A DNA stretch of 57,104 nucleotides from an uncultured Lachnospiraceae bacterium (GCA_910579805.1 CAJTWM010000022.1:1-57104); one strand, 5' to 3'. Shown: positions 25,378 through 34,950, numbered from the stretch's first letter. Notes: generated by a model from the sequence alone, not told the origin. Numbers and translations: made by a program.

Positions 25378-26637
25378 TTATTCGTCCTTCGCCGTTTCCC
25401 TATATTCCAAAATGCATTTCCGCATCAAAGTCAATGCGCTCGCCACCGCATTTTCCCTGACCTTCATCCGGCTGCCTGAAAATTGATATTTCTCCACCCG
25501 TATCTTTCCCTTTACATTACAGGCGATATATACCAGACCTACCGGCTTTTGCCCGCTGCCGCCTTTAGGTCCCGCGATCCCTGTGGTAGCTACCGCTACG
25601 TCCGCATTTGCGGAAATAGCCGCCCCCTTCGCCATCTCTTCCGCTGCTTCACTGCTGACGGCGCCAAACTCTTCCAGCGTTCCTTTCTTTACTCCTAAAA
25701 TATTACGTTTGGCTTTATCGGAATAAGTAATATAACTCACTTTAAGGCTTTCGGATACTCCGGACACGTTGATCAGCCTTGCGGCAAGCATACCTCCCGT
25801 ACAAGACTCAGCCGTGGCAACGGTAAGTTTTTCTTTTTGAAGCAGTTTTACCACCGCTCTTTCCAAAGTAACTTTCTCTTTTGATGTATAGACATGGCTG
25901 CCAAAGCGCTTTTTTAATTCCTCCACGACCGGTTTCGTCATCCGCTTTGCCTCTTCCTTCGCATCTGCCAAAGCGGTGACCCGAAAATGCACCTCTCCGG
26001 TTTTTGCATAAGTAGCGATGGTCGGATTCGTCTGGGCGCCAATCAGGTCCTTGGCCATCGTTTCCGCCTGACTTTCTCCTATCCCGCATACTTTCACCGT
26101 TTTCGAAAAAATCACTCCCGGCTGCAACGCTTTCAAATACGGAACAATGCTTTCTTCAAACATCGGCACTAATTCCCCCGGCGGTCCCGGAAGAAGGATC
26201 ATACATTTTTGATCTTTTTCCATGATAAGCCCCGGCGCCGTTCCGTTAGGATTGTTTACAACCACCGCTCCCTCCGGCACCATAGACTGTTTCCAGTTAT
26301 TTTCCGTCGGATTCATACCTCTTTTAGTAAAAAATCCCTGTATCTGCATCTTGACGGCAAGATCCAGAAACAAATGCCTTTCCCATACTTTTGCCGCCGT
26401 TTCCTTCGTCAGATCGTCCTCTGTAGGACCCAATCCGCCCGAAAGGATCACAATATCCGCTCTGTCCGCCGCTGCCCTGATCGCCGCAGACAGTCTCTCT
26501 TCGTTATCCCCTACCACGCTTTGGTAATAACAGGACAAACCAAGTCCGGCACATTTTTCCGCAAGATATGCCGCATTCGTATTTACGATATTTCCAAGCA
26601 GCAGCTCCGTCCCCACCGAAATCAATTCCACAACCAT
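25378..26637 (-). CDS. cinA: CinA, competence/damage-inducible protein A with nicotinamide-nucleotide amidase domain
   Basis: 419 residues in two domains. The N-terminal MoCF-like (COG1058) domain begins MVVELISVGTELLLGNIVNTN and carries the SGGLGPTEDDLT motif; the C-terminal PncC-type domain has TVATAESCTGGMLAARL and TTGIAGPKGGSGQKPVGLVYIA. It recycles pyridine nucleotides (deamidating NMN) and in Bacillota is commonly encoded just before recA, as here with one gene and a large gap between. The start follows AAAGG. Confidence 0.95.
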   Translation of the reverse strand: MVVELISVGTELLLGNIVNTNAAYLAEKCAGLGLSCYYQSVVGDNEERLSAAIRAAADRADIVILSGGLGPTEDDLTKETAAKVWERHLFLDLAVKMQIQGFFTKRGMNPTENNWKQSMVPEGAVVVNNPNGTAPGLIMEKDQKCMILLPGPPGELVPMFEESIVPYLKALQPGVIFSKTVKVCGIGESQAETMAKDLIGAQTNPTIATYAKTGEVHFRVTALADAKEEAKRMTKPVVEELKKRFGSHVYTSKEKVTLERAVVKLLQKEKLTVATAESCTGGMLAARLINVSGVSESLKVSYITYSDKAKRNILGVKKGTLEEFGAVSSEAAEEMAKGAAISANADVAVATTGIAGPKGGSGQKPVGLVYIACNVKGKIRVEKYQFSGSRMKVRENAVASALTLMRKCILEYRETAKDE

Positions 26638-26665
26638 ACTCTTTTGCCCGCCTTTCTTTCAGCGT

Positions 26666-27202
26666 TTATTTCGTTTCTTTCATAACGTCCTTATTTTTCA
26701 CAAGATAGTCGATCAAAGACACCACTGTAAGAATCAGCGCGGCCCACATAACGGCCGCCGTCAACAATGAAATCGTCTCAATGTCCGCAATCATCAGACA
26801 AATCATCACCATTTGGAACGTGGTCTTAAATTTCCCCCAATAGCTTGCTGCAATAACGACTCCGTTATCCGAAGCGATCAGTCGGAAACCGCTGATGATA
26901 AATTCACGGCTGATGATCACGATGACCATCCATGAAGCAAGCTTTCCCATATCTACCAGACAGATCAGCGCCGCGCAGACTAAAAGTTTATCCGCCAAAG
27001 GATCCATAAATTTTCCAAAATTTGTAACTAAATTATACTTTCTGGCAATCTTCCCGTCTAAAAGATCCGTTAAACTGGCTATGATAAAAATGGCAAGCGC
27101 GATCCACTTAGAAGTTTCTCCCGCATAATCCGTCAACAGGAAAAAAACAAAAAACGGAATCATAACCACTCTGAAAATCGTTAATTTATTCGGTAAATTC
27201 AT
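26666..27202 (-). CDS. pgsA: CDP-diacylglycerol-glycerol-3-phosphate 3-phosphatidyltransferase
   Basis: Membrane enzyme that makes phosphatidylglycerophosphate, the precursor of phosphatidylglycerol. 178 residues with five or six hydrophobic segments. The CDP-alcohol phosphotransferase signature is intact: D-x2-DG-x2-AR-x8-G-x3-D-x3-D in SLTDLLDGKIARKYN and FGKFMDPLADK. ATG 27202 after GGAGAG is chosen; the TTG at 27217 is only an in-frame codon. It overlaps the 3' end of rimO by 17 bases, so the two are coupled. Confidence 0.95.
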   Translation of the reverse strand: MNLPNKLTIFRVVMIPFFVFFLLTDYAGETSKWIALAIFIIASLTDLLDGKIARKYNLVTNFGKFMDPLADKLLVCAALICLVDMGKLASWMVIVIISREFIISGFRLIASDNGVVIAASYWGKFKTTFQMVMICLMIADIETISLLTAAVMWAALILTVVSLIDYLVKNKDVMKETK

Positions 27203-28523
27203 GATATATCTCTCCAATCAAATCATATTCATAAGACCCGGTCACACGCACTTTGACAAAATCTCCCGTCATTAACGTCTCTTCGGTATGGATAAAAATA
27301 TAACCGTCTACATCTGGAGCATCTTTGTAGGTTCTGCCCACATAAGCATCCTCATCGGCGACCTTCCCCTCTACCATGGCCGTAACCACTTTCCCCGTCA
27401 TTCTTTCAGCCAGTTCGAAAGCGATCTCCTGCTGCAGCTCCATGATCTCATCCCTGCGCGCGTTTTTTACATCCTCCGGAATCTGTCCCTCCATCTGCGC
27501 CGCCGGAGTATCTTCTTCCGGCGAATAAGTAAAAACGCCGAGACGGTCAAATTCCATCTCGTTGATAAATTCCATCACTTCCTCATGTTCTTCCTCGGAC
27601 TCTCCCGGAAACCCTGTGATCAGCGTCGTCCGAAGACAGATATCCGGTATCTCCTCACGAAGCTTTCCGATAACGGCCCGCAGCGTCGCCTTATCGGTCT
27701 TACGCCCCATTCTTTTCAAGACCCTGTCCGAAGCGTGCTGTATCGGCAGATCCAGATAATGACAAACCTTTTCTTCCTTCTTTATCGCTTCTATCAAAGC
27801 ATCGTCTATCTCTTCAGGATAACAATACAAGATCCTGATCCAATAGATTCCCGGAATCTTTGACAACTCATGCAGAAGCTTTGCCAAACTTTTTTCCCCG
27901 TAAAGATCTTTCCCATAAAGAGTCGTTTCCTGCGCCACTAAGATCAGCTCGCGTACACCGGCTCCGGCAAGCGTCTGCGCCTCCTCCACCAGAGCCTCCA
28001 TCGGCACGCTCCTAAAGCTGCCGCGTACCTTGGGGATAATACAATAGCTGCAATGTTTATCACAGCCTTCCGCTATTTTCAGATATGCAAAATGCCCTCC
28101 CGTGGAAACCTCTCTTTTCTTACCGTAAATAACGGCACTATTGCAATCGGAAATACGGTTTACCGCATTTCCGGAAAGCACTTCGTCGATCGCGTCCGCA
28201 ATCGCGTCAATATCCATGGTTCCAAGGATGGCATCTACTTCCGGAATCTCTTTCTGTATTTCTTCTTTGTAACGCTGGGCAAGGCAGCCCGTCACAAGCA
28301 AGGCCTTGATCTGCCCGCTTTCCCGCAGTCCGGCCATTTCTAAAATAGTGTTGACGCTCTCTTCTTTTGCATCCCCGATAAAGCAACAGGTATTCACAAC
28401 GACGATATCCGCCTGCAGTTCATCATCCGTAAAGCAATATCCTTTTTCTGCAAGCATTCCAAGCATCATCTCGGAATCCACTAAATTCTTATCACAGCCC
28501 AGCGAAATAAAATATACTTTCAT
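27186..28523 (-). CDS. rimO: Ribosomal protein S12 methylthiotransferase RimO
   Basis: Radical SAM enzyme that methylthiolates an Asp of ribosomal protein S12. 445 residues. The N-terminal UPF0004 domain has three cysteines (SLGCDKN, VNTCCFI, VTGCLAQ) for one iron-sulfur cluster, the radical SAM CX3CX2C is in EGCDKHCSYCIIP, and a C-terminal TRAM domain follows. The SLGCDKNLVDSE start is diagnostic of RimO versus MiaB. It is followed by pgsA, overlapping. Confidence 0.95.
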   Translation of the reverse strand: MKVYFISLGCDKNLVDSEMMLGMLAEKGYCFTDDELQADIVVVNTCCFIGDAKEESVNTILEMAGLRESGQIKALLVTGCLAQRYKEEIQKEIPEVDAILGTMDIDAIADAIDEVLSGNAVNRISDCNSAVIYGKKREVSTGGHFAYLKIAEGCDKHCSYCIIPKVRGSFRSVPMEALVEEAQTLAGAGVRELILVAQETTLYGKDLYGEKSLAKLLHELSKIPGIYWIRILYCYPEEIDDALIEAIKKEEKVCHYLDLPIQHASDRVLKRMGRKTDKATLRAVIGKLREEIPDICLRTTLITGFPGESEEEHEEVMEFINEMEFDRLGVFTYSPEEDTPAAQMEGQIPEDVKNARRDEIMELQQEIAFELAERMTGKVVTAMVEGKVADEDAYVGRTYKDAPDVDGYIFIHTEETLMTGDFVKVRVTGSYEYDLIGEIYHEFTE

Positions 28524-28546
28524 AAATGTAAAAACCTTATCGTTTC

Positions 28547-28783
28547 TTAATCTTCATCGCCCAGTATCTTGATCTTCCCCTGATTCAGCTCTTCTACCGC
28601 AAGGGACAACGGTTTGTTAATATCTCCGGCTACATAAGTCTCGTCGCCGCCAATGATCTGTCTGGCACGCTTGGAAGTCGCCATAACGATCGAATATCTG
28701 CTGTTTACGACCTTCGCCTCCCCCTGCTCTACCTCGCTGTTCACTACTTTCATTAAATCTGTATAAGATGGATGTAACATACT
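28547..28783 (-). CDS. rpoZ: RNA polymerase omega subunit
   Basis: Small subunit that helps assemble RNA polymerase. 78 residues from ATG 28783, which follows AAAAGGAG. The family core is visible in NSRYSIVMATSKRARQI and the later KPLSLAVEELNQGKI. Placement after gmk fits the remA-gmk-rpoZ order of Bacillota. The gap to gmk (172 bases) is unusually long for this cluster and contains a strong hairpin. Confidence 0.93.
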   Translation of the reverse strand, partial: SMLHPSYTDLMKVVNSEVEQGEAKVVNSRYSIVMATSKRARQIIGGDETYVAGDINKPLSLAVEELNQGKIKILGDED

Positions 28784-28865
28784 TTTTCTCCTTTTATGAT
28801 ATATTTCAGAAAATCCGATATACACTAGTGCTCTATCCAGTTAGAAATCGGAGTACGGGGCTGCA

Positions 28866-28902
28866 TGTTTCGTGCCAGTGCTAGACGCAATGGTGCGAAA
28901 CA
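28866..28902 (-). repeat. Hairpin between gmk and rpoZ
   Basis: TGTTTCG-TG-CCA pairs with TGG-TG-CGAAACA, flanked further out by GGAGT and ACTCC. It may be an RNA processing or attenuation site, or part of another dispersed repeat. Confidence 0.5.
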
Positions 28903-28955
28903 GGTAGTCACATAATTTAACGCGACTCCAAAACGCCTCTATAATGCCTGACGCT

Positions 28956-29597
28956 TTACATTCCGGACCGTTTCATTCCTTCTTCTAATTCTTTGCGGAT
29001 ATCGCATATAAATTCCGCGTTTCTGTCAGGCGTATAATGCGCTGCGCAGATAATGGAATGCATCTGCTCCGTGCAGCTTTCGAGGTTATCGTTGATCACA
29101 ATAAAATCATAGTTCTCAATTCCTTCCGCCTCTTCCTTTGCCCGTTGCAGTCTTTTGGAAATATTCTCCTCCGTTTCCGTTCCCCTGCCCCGCAGACGCT
29201 TTTCCAGCTCCGCTGCGCTTGGCGGCATAACGAACAAAAGCAGCGTATCCGGAAATCTTTCTTTTACTTTTAGCGCGCCCTGAATCTCTATTTCAAGAAT
29301 CACGTCTTTTCCCGCCTCTAACTGCTTTTCTACATAGGCTCTGGGCGTTCCGTAGTAATTGCCGCAGTACTGCGCATACTCAATCAGCCCCTCCTGTGAA
29401 ACTTTCTGCAAAAAAGCCTCCTCCGTAACAAAAAAATACTCTTTTCCGTCCGTCTCTCCTTGTCTTGGCTGCCTTGTAGTCATGGAAATCGATAATGCAT
29501 AATTATCATATGTTTCCATAAGCTTTTTCATTAACGTTCCTTTTCCCGCACCGGAAAACCCTGATACTACGATTAAAATTCCCTTACGTTTCATCAT
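28956..29597 (-). CDS. gmk: Guanylate kinase
   Basis: Phosphorylates GMP to GDP with ATP; essential for GTP and control of alarmone pools. 213 residues. The P-loop SGFSGAGKGTL, the GMP-binding TTRQPRQGETDGKEYFF segment and the lid arginines near RLRGRGTE are present. Two adjacent Met codons give starts 29597 or 29594; a GGAGAG is close upstream. It overlaps the end of remA by 14 bases. Confidence 0.96.
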   Translation of the reverse strand: MMKRKGILIVVSGFSGAGKGTLMKKLMETYDNYALSISMTTRQPRQGETDGKEYFFVTEEAFLQKVSQEGLIEYAQYCGNYYGTPRAYVEKQLEAGKDVILEIEIQGALKVKERFPDTLLLFVMPPSAAELEKRLRGRGTETEENISKRLQRAKEEAEGIENYDFIVINDNLESCTEQMHSIICAAHYTPDRNAEFICDIRKELEEGMKRSGM

Positions 29598-29844
29598 TCT
29601 CTCCATTTCCTATCTGCGCCCTGTTTGCAATGGTTTCAGGAAGAAGGGCCGATAAGACCACCTGATTGTTTTCCATTACAAGAACCGCTTTCGTCTTTCG
29701 CCCCTGTGTCGCGTCGATCGCCGTTCCTTTCTCTTTTGCGTTCTGCACAAGCCGTTTGATCGGTGCAGAATCGGGACTGACAACCGCAATGATCTTTTCC
29801 GTATTTACGATGTTTCCAAAACCGATATGGATCAGCCTGCTCAT
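29584..29844 (-). CDS. remA: RemA-like regulator (DUF370)
   Basis: 86-residue small protein beginning MSRLIHIGFGNIVN, the family hallmark, with PIKRLVQNAKEKGTAIDATQGRKT as the DNA-contact region. In Bacillus RemA is a DNA-binding activator of biofilm matrix and osmoprotection genes; in Clostridia its targets are unknown. The start at 29844 follows GGGAGGG; the longer frame from 29895 is rejected. It lies between yicC and gmk in the conserved order. Confidence 0.92.
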   Translation of the reverse strand: MSRLIHIGFGNIVNTEKIIAVVSPDSAPIKRLVQNAKEKGTAIDATQGRKTKAVLVMENNQVVLSALLPETIANRAQIGNGENDET

Positions 29845-29908
29845 AATGTCCCTCCCATTTCCGGCAGTACGAAAACCGATCATCCGTCGTACCATAGCAA
29901 ACAGTATC

Positions 29909-30787
29909 CTATTCTATATTTTGGATCTGCTCTCTTACTTTTTCTATTTCCGTTTTCAATTCGATCGCCCTATTGGAAATTTCCAGATCGTTAGCTTTCG
30001 AAAGAATCGTATTTGCCTCCCTGTTCATTTCCTGCGCGATAAAATCCAGTTTCCGTCCGATACTGCCGCCCTCAAGCAGCGTTTCTTTCATCGTCGTTAT
30101 ATGGCTCCGCAGCCTGACGATCTCTTCATCCACGCAAACCTTGTCCGCAAAAAGAGTCACCTCCATCAAAAGCCTGCTCTCATCGATCTTCGTATCTTCC
30201 AAAAGTTCCTTTACTTTTTCCGTCAGCTTCTGCCTGTACTCCGTAACGATCTGGGGAGAACGTTCTAAAATGAAATCCACATGCTTAAGCATTCCGTTTA
30301 ACTTGCTGATCAGGTCTTCCTTTAAGTTCTCGCCTTCACGAATCCTTGTTTCTACAAAACTTTCCGCCGCGCCCTGCAGGGCTTTCTGCAGTTCCTTCCA
30401 AAGCTCGGTTTCGTCCACTACCTGTTCTTCCATCGTAAACACTTCGGGATATCTGGAAAGAGAAGAAACCCGCACATCGTTATCCAGCGAAAACTCTTCG
30501 GCCATCTGGTTTAAATACTTCATATATTCGCCTGCAATTTCTTTATTGTACTTCACACAGACATTACTTTCGGAAAAATCTTCATAAGAAATAAACAGAT
30601 CGACTTTTCCTCTTTGAATATAATTCTTTAATTCACCTCTGATGGATGATTCAAAGAAATTAAGCTTTTTAGGCATCTTCATATTTACGTCAAGATATCT
30701 GTGGTTTACGGATTTCATCTCTACCGTAAATTTACGGCTGCCTTCGCTTACTTCGCATCGACCAAAACCGGTCATACTCTTAATCAT
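29909..30787 (-). CDS. YicC-family endoribonuclease
   Basis: 292 residues, full length. The N-terminus MIKSMTGFGRCE and the SVNHRYLDVNMKMPK segment are the YicC_N signature, and the C-terminal GRKLDFIAQEMNREANTILSKAND is the DUF1732 signature. The family includes endoribonucleases that act on small RNAs and mRNAs; activity in this host is inferred. It is the first gene of the yicC-remA-gmk-rpoZ unit. Confidence 0.93.
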   Translation of the reverse strand: MIKSMTGFGRCEVSEGSRKFTVEMKSVNHRYLDVNMKMPKKLNFFESSIRGELKNYIQRGKVDLFISYEDFSESNVCVKYNKEIAGEYMKYLNQMAEEFSLDNDVRVSSLSRYPEVFTMEEQVVDETELWKELQKALQGAAESFVETRIREGENLKEDLISKLNGMLKHVDFILERSPQIVTEYRQKLTEKVKELLEDTKIDESRLLMEVTLFADKVCVDEEIVRLRSHITTMKETLLEGGSIGRKLDFIAQEMNREANTILSKANDLEISNRAIELKTEIEKVREQIQNIE

Positions 30788-30886
30788 AAGTCGCTTCTCT
30801 TCCTTTTTTTCTTATTGAACGCCCTGTTTGCGTACTTCATTTTATTATATGATAATCATAAAGTTACGTCAAGTATCGGAAAAAAT

Positions 30887-30927
30887 AAAAAACTCCGGGA
30901 AACATCCGCCTTCCCGAAGTTTTTTTA
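30887..30927. terminator. Bidirectional terminator
   Basis: AAAAAACTCCGGGAA pairs with TTCCCGAAGTTTTTT; T runs lie on both strands. It ends the DUF1266 lipoprotein gene and insulates yicC. Confidence 0.85.
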
Positions 30928-30936
30928 TTTTTTTGA

Positions 30937-32136
30937 TTACCAGGTCTTTTCTAACGTAAGATTAAAATCAACCGCATAAGGATTGTCGGAAGCTGCGTTT
31001 AACTCTTCATAAATCGCGCGTCTCTCATCGCTGCTCTCCTCCGCCCAATATTCATATCCTACCAAATAATTCTCCATAAAGGAATCCCATGAATCGAAAG
31101 TCTCCTGAATCAATCCCGCTACTGTCATGGCCTGATCAAGCGCTTCCGTTTCCGTATAAAAACCTGCAAGATAACAGTTTGCAAGTACGGACATTGCACG
31201 GCTGTAATCCCATCCAAGGATTCCCTGCCCGGGATTTGCCTCATAAGCGGCATAGCAGTTTACATAATTCTGTGCTTCTTCTTCCGTCACTTCATAATTT
31301 TCCAACATGAAATCCACTCTGTTCTCTGCCGCCACTTCACCGATGCCTGCATCGATAAGATCATTCATATTTAAAAGAAAATCTGCATTGTGCCCTTCCG
31401 TTATAAGCCACTCCAATGTCTCGTCGGCTGACGCCCTGTCGGTCACGCCCCACCATTCATCCAAAAGAGATACCTGTAACTCCTGACTCACTTCATTGGC
31501 AGGCATACCGCCATACATTGTATAATCCCATCCGTTTGCATGGGTAAGTACCGCATAAGATGCATTGAACCACTGGATGGTATCTGTCGCTTCAACTGTA
31601 GAATTATTCTCAACCTCAGGCGCATTTTCCTTAAAAGATTCGCAGGAGGTCATAAAATTGCTCTTCTTACTGTCATTCAATCTGTTGGCAGCATAAATAA
31701 TAGCATAGTATGCATAATCCGTTTCACCGTATACGATATAGCCGTCCCCTTTTGTGCCGTCTAAATCCATCTTACAGGTATAAGCTTCGATCCCCGTAAC
31801 TCCCTCCATTGCCGGTTTTTCCGCTTCTGCCTGATCGGTAAACACATAGTTGCTCTCTACTAATTCTTTCACTTCCCCTATTTCGGAAATCCCCGTAGAT
31901 AACTTGTCAAACTGCATTACGATCACTGCGTCGGTCCCGCTCTTATTAGAAGCGCCGATCCAGCCGTCAGCTCCCATATCTTCTGCGTTCCACTCTTCGT
32001 TTAATTTGATCGTAACCGTTTCGTCGGGAGATTTAAACTCCTTCATTACGACTTCTTTCCCACCGCAGCCTGTCATAACTACTGCAAGCAGCATAATCAT
32101 TGCGATCAGTGACATTTTCTTTGAATGCTTTTTCAT
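30937..32136 (-). CDS. DUF1266 lipoprotein
   Basis: 399 residues with a lipoprotein signal: lysine-rich start, hydrophobic LIAMIMLLAVVM, then lipobox VMTGC. The N-terminal part (about 25-160) looks like a PsbP/LpqN-like or DUF-type beta domain. The C-terminal part matches DUF1266: GWDYSRAMSVLANCYLAGF, then QETFDSWDSFMENYLVGYEYW. Exported and anchored at the outer face of the membrane; function unknown. It has its own strong promoter and terminator and so is a single-gene unit. Confidence 0.85.
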   Translation of the reverse strand: MKKHSKKMSLIAMIMLLAVVMTGCGGKEVVMKEFKSPDETVTIKLNEEWNAEDMGADGWIGASNKSGTDAVIVMQFDKLSTGISEIGEVKELVESNYVFTDQAEAEKPAMEGVTGIEAYTCKMDLDGTKGDGYIVYGETDYAYYAIIYAANRLNDSKKSNFMTSCESFKENAPEVENNSTVEATDTIQWFNASYAVLTHANGWDYTMYGGMPANEVSQELQVSLLDEWWGVTDRASADETLEWLITEGHNADFLLNMNDLIDAGIGEVAAENRVDFMLENYEVTEEEAQNYVNCYAAYEANPGQGILGWDYSRAMSVLANCYLAGFYTETEALDQAMTVAGLIQETFDSWDSFMENYLVGYEYWAEESSDERRAIYEELNAASDNPYAVDFNLTLEKTW

Positions 32137-32178
32137 TTTTCTTCCTCCTTTAACCGTACAACCCCTGTACAAGACTGT

Positions 32179-32207
32179 ATCTTATATAAGAAAACTGAAA
32201 TTGTCAA
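32179..32207 (-). promoter_or_regulatory. Promoter of the DUF1266 lipoprotein gene
   Basis: On the minus strand TTGACA (32202-32207) and TAAGAT (32179-32184) with 17 bases between. Confidence 0.72.
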
Positions 32208-32299
32208 CCGTTTCCTGACATTTTCCGCATAATCATAGGATCTCTTTATTTCAAACCTTTGGCAAATATCGCTGCTCTTCTCACTGCCGAAACTCCCCT

Positions 32300-32328
32300 T
32301 TGTCTTTTCCTTCCTTTTCTGCTATACT
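32300..32328 (+). promoter_or_regulatory. rqcH promoter
   Basis: TTGTCT (32300-32305) and TATACT (32323-32328), 17 bases apart, about 105 bases before the rqcH start. The 297-base gap holds this and the divergent lipoprotein promoter only. Confidence 0.5.
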
Positions 32329-32433
32329 AAAGCATATTTAAAGCAACGTTCCCAATTGGCAGATCTATATTTTACGTTTGCTTTTCATTTTACTTTTTAT
32401 CAAAGTTTTGAATTTTAAGCGAGGTGTACACTT

Positions 32434-34182
32434 ATGGCATTTGACGGCATTACCGTTTCCAATATTGTAAAAGAATGCAACGACTGTCTTATCGGCAGCC
32501 GCATTTATAAGATCGCGCAGCCGGAGGCTGACGAGCTTTTGCTCACCCTGAAAACCGAGCAGGGGCAAAAGCGCCTGCTTATCTCCGCCGGCGCTTCCCT
32601 TCCCCTTATTTATCTTACGGAGAATAATAAGCCCAGTCCCATGACGGCTCCGAATTTCTGTATGCTCCTAAGGAAACATATACAAAACGGACGTATCACC
32701 GGTATTTCACAGCCCGGTCTGGAGCGTGTGATCCGCATCGATATTGAACATTTGGACGATCTGAACGACTTGTGCAAAAAAACACTGGTCGTAGAAATCA
32801 TGGGAAAGCACAGTAATATTATCTTCTGTAATGAAGACAATAAGATCATTGACAGCATCAAACATATTTCAGGCATGGTCAGTTCGGTCAGAGAGGTACT
32901 GCCGGGCCGGGATTATTTCATTCCGGAAACACAAAATAAACAAGATCCGCTGACCATAGGTAAAGAAACCTTCCTTGCCTGTACTTTTGAAAAGGCGGCA
33001 CCTTTATATAAAGCGCTTTATTCCACTTTTACAGGCTTTTCTCCGGTCATTGCACAGGAAATCTGCTACCGTGCCGGTTTAGACGCGGACAGGCCGGCTG
33101 CCAGTTTTGAACAGGCCGACAGGGAAAGCCTTTACCATGCTTTCTCTGCTCTTATAACGGACATAAAAAGCAAAAACTTTTCTCCCAATATCGTTTACGA
33201 AAATAAGTCTCCCGTTGAATTTGCATCCGTAAAGCTTACTATGTATGCCGCGGACGCTTCGGTTTCTTACCAATCGGTCTGCGCCCTTTTGGAACAGTAC
33301 TACGCGCAGAAAAACGCCGTGACAAGGATCCGGCAGAAGTCCGTGGATCTAAGAAGGATCGTACAGACCGCACTGGAACGTAACGTGAAAAAATACGACT
33401 TACAGCTTAGACAGATGAAAGATACCGAAAAACGGAATAAATATAAAGTATATGGAGAATTGCTCAATACTTACGGCTACGGCGTGGAAGAAGGCGCAAA
33501 ATCCATGGAGGCCATGAACTATTATACCAATGAAATGATCACCGTGCCCCTGGATCCCCTTCTAACGCCATCGGAAAACGCAAAAAAATATTTTGATAAA
33601 TATGGTAAACTGAAACGTACCTACGAAGCGCTTTCCGAACTGACCGTTGAAGTGAAACAGGAAATCGAGCACTTGGAATCCATCCTGACAGCGTTAGATA
33701 TCGCACTTTTAGAAGAAGATCTGGTACAGATCAAAGAAGAATTGACCGAAACCGGATATATACGAAGGAAAGGCAATGCCAAAAAACAAAAAATAACAAG
33801 CAGGCCCTTCCATTATATCAGCAGCGACGGTTATCATATGTATGTAGGAAAAAATAATTTTCAAAACGACGAACTGACATTTAAGTTCGCCGCCGGGAAC
33901 GACTGGTGGTTTCATTCTAAAACCTATCCCGGTTCCCATGTTATCGTAAAAACAAACGGAGAAGAACTTCCCGATACCACTTTTGAAGAAGCGGCAAGAC
34001 TGGCCGCCCATTACTCTAAGGGACGGGATCAGGAAAAAGTAGAGATCGACTATACGGAAAAGAAAAACGTGAAAAAACCGAACGGTGCCAAACCGGGATT
34101 TGTCGTGTACTATACGAATTATTCCATGATCATTGATTCGGATATTTCAGGGATCCAACCGTTTTCGGAATCGAACCCATAA
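32434..34182 (+). CDS. rqcH: NFACT-family protein RqcH (ribosome quality control)
   Basis: Binds stalled 50S-peptidyl-tRNA complexes and adds C-terminal alanine tails that mark failed proteins for degradation; older annotations call it fibronectin-binding protein. 582 residues. NFACT-N begins MAFDGITVSNIVKE; a coiled-coil region follows (about 290-450); the C-terminal NFACT-R domain has WWFHSKTYPGSHVIVK and the closing SMIIDSDISGIQ. GAGGTG precedes the ATG. It is followed after 47 bases by a GNAT acetyltransferase gene. Confidence 0.93.
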   Translation: MAFDGITVSNIVKECNDCLIGSRIYKIAQPEADELLLTLKTEQGQKRLLISAGASLPLIYLTENNKPSPMTAPNFCMLLRKHIQNGRITGISQPGLERVIRIDIEHLDDLNDLCKKTLVVEIMGKHSNIIFCNEDNKIIDSIKHISGMVSSVREVLPGRDYFIPETQNKQDPLTIGKETFLACTFEKAAPLYKALYSTFTGFSPVIAQEICYRAGLDADRPAASFEQADRESLYHAFSALITDIKSKNFSPNIVYENKSPVEFASVKLTMYAADASVSYQSVCALLEQYYAQKNAVTRIRQKSVDLRRIVQTALERNVKKYDLQLRQMKDTEKRNKYKVYGELLNTYGYGVEEGAKSMEAMNYYTNEMITVPLDPLLTPSENAKKYFDKYGKLKRTYEALSELTVEVKQEIEHLESILTALDIALLEEDLVQIKEELTETGYIRRKGNAKKQKITSRPFHYISSDGYHMYVGKNNFQNDELTFKFAAGNDWWFHSKTYPGSHVIVKTNGEELPDTTFEEAARLAAHYSKGRDQEKVEIDYTEKKNVKKPNGAKPGFVVYYTNYSMIIDSDISGIQPFSESNP

Positions 34183-34229
34183 ATCTATAACAAAAATAGT
34201 CTTCCATAAAAAAGAAAGGTAATGAATTG

Positions 34230-34895
34230 ATGGAACATATATATACCTGCAAAGAACTGTCCGCCGAAGAAATAATCGACATTTATTCCAATACCGTCGT
34301 GCTGCACTTTCCAAAAGCGGAGCTGAAACCTATAGAAAACGTGAAAAAATATTTAGAAAAGGGCCTCTATGCAGGATATGGCTTCTTTGAAAACGGCCGG
34401 TTTCTGGCCTACGCTTTCTTTTTAATTTTACGAAAAGAGCGTAAATTACTGTTGGACTATTACGCCGTACTGCCGGAATACCGAAACGACGGCATCGGTT
34501 CCGCCTTTTTGCAGTCGCTAAAAAATACGCTTTCCTGCGCCGACGGAATCTACATTGAATCCGAAAATCCCGATTATGCAAAGGATAAAGTAGAACAGAT
34601 AATCCGGGAAAAAAGGATCGCCTTTTATCATCGGAACGGTGCTGTTTCCACTAATGTTTTAAGCACGCTTTTTCAAGTACCATACCGGATTTTATACCTT
34701 CCCCTGCTCCAAGAGGGAAAGAACACAGGAGGAAGCGACCGGCAGGATTGCTGCAATTCCCCTCATAATAAAGAAGCATCAGACAAAACAAGCGCGGCCG
34801 ACAAAATCGATTTTTATCAAGAAATCGATCTAATCTACCACGCCATGTTTCCGGAAAATGTTTATGAAAAAAATGTAGCGTTATATCAACCGTAA
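34230..34895 (+). CDS. GNAT-family N-acetyltransferase
   Basis: 221 residues. The acetyl-CoA binding motif A is seen in YAVLPEYRNDGIGSAFLQSL (R-x2-G-x-G/S). Beta strands before it (GYGFFENGRFLAYAFF) fit the fold. The C-terminal about 60 residues form a polar, lysine- and serine-rich stretch followed by a tail that may be a helix. The substrate cannot be deduced. Start 34230 follows AAAGG; an in-frame TTG at 34227 is ignored. It converges on the DegV gene. Confidence 0.82.
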   Translation: MEHIYTCKELSAEEIIDIYSNTVVLHFPKAELKPIENVKKYLEKGLYAGYGFFENGRFLAYAFFLILRKERKLLLDYYAVLPEYRNDGIGSAFLQSLKNTLSCADGIYIESENPDYAKDKVEQIIREKRIAFYHRNGAVSTNVLSTLFQVPYRILYLPLLQEGKNTGGSDRQDCCNSPHNKEASDKTSAADKIDFYQEIDLIYHAMFPENVYEKNVALYQP

Positions 34896-34950
34896 TATCC
34901 GCCAACGGTATTTTGCAGCGGTACTTTTACCACAAGCCCTGACATTTATC

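Noticed and set aside
27288..27863. 191-codon plus-strand frame opposite rimO
   Set aside because: Antisense to a conserved radical SAM gene; composition of the product is typical of a shadow frame.
28820..28955. tRNA-like fold between gmk and rpoZ
   Set aside because: No T-loop, anticodon stem or acceptor pairing could be built; only a single long hairpin is supported.
29973..30587. 204-codon plus-strand frame opposite yicC
   Set aside because: Ser-rich antisense translation of a conserved gene; no signal for expression.
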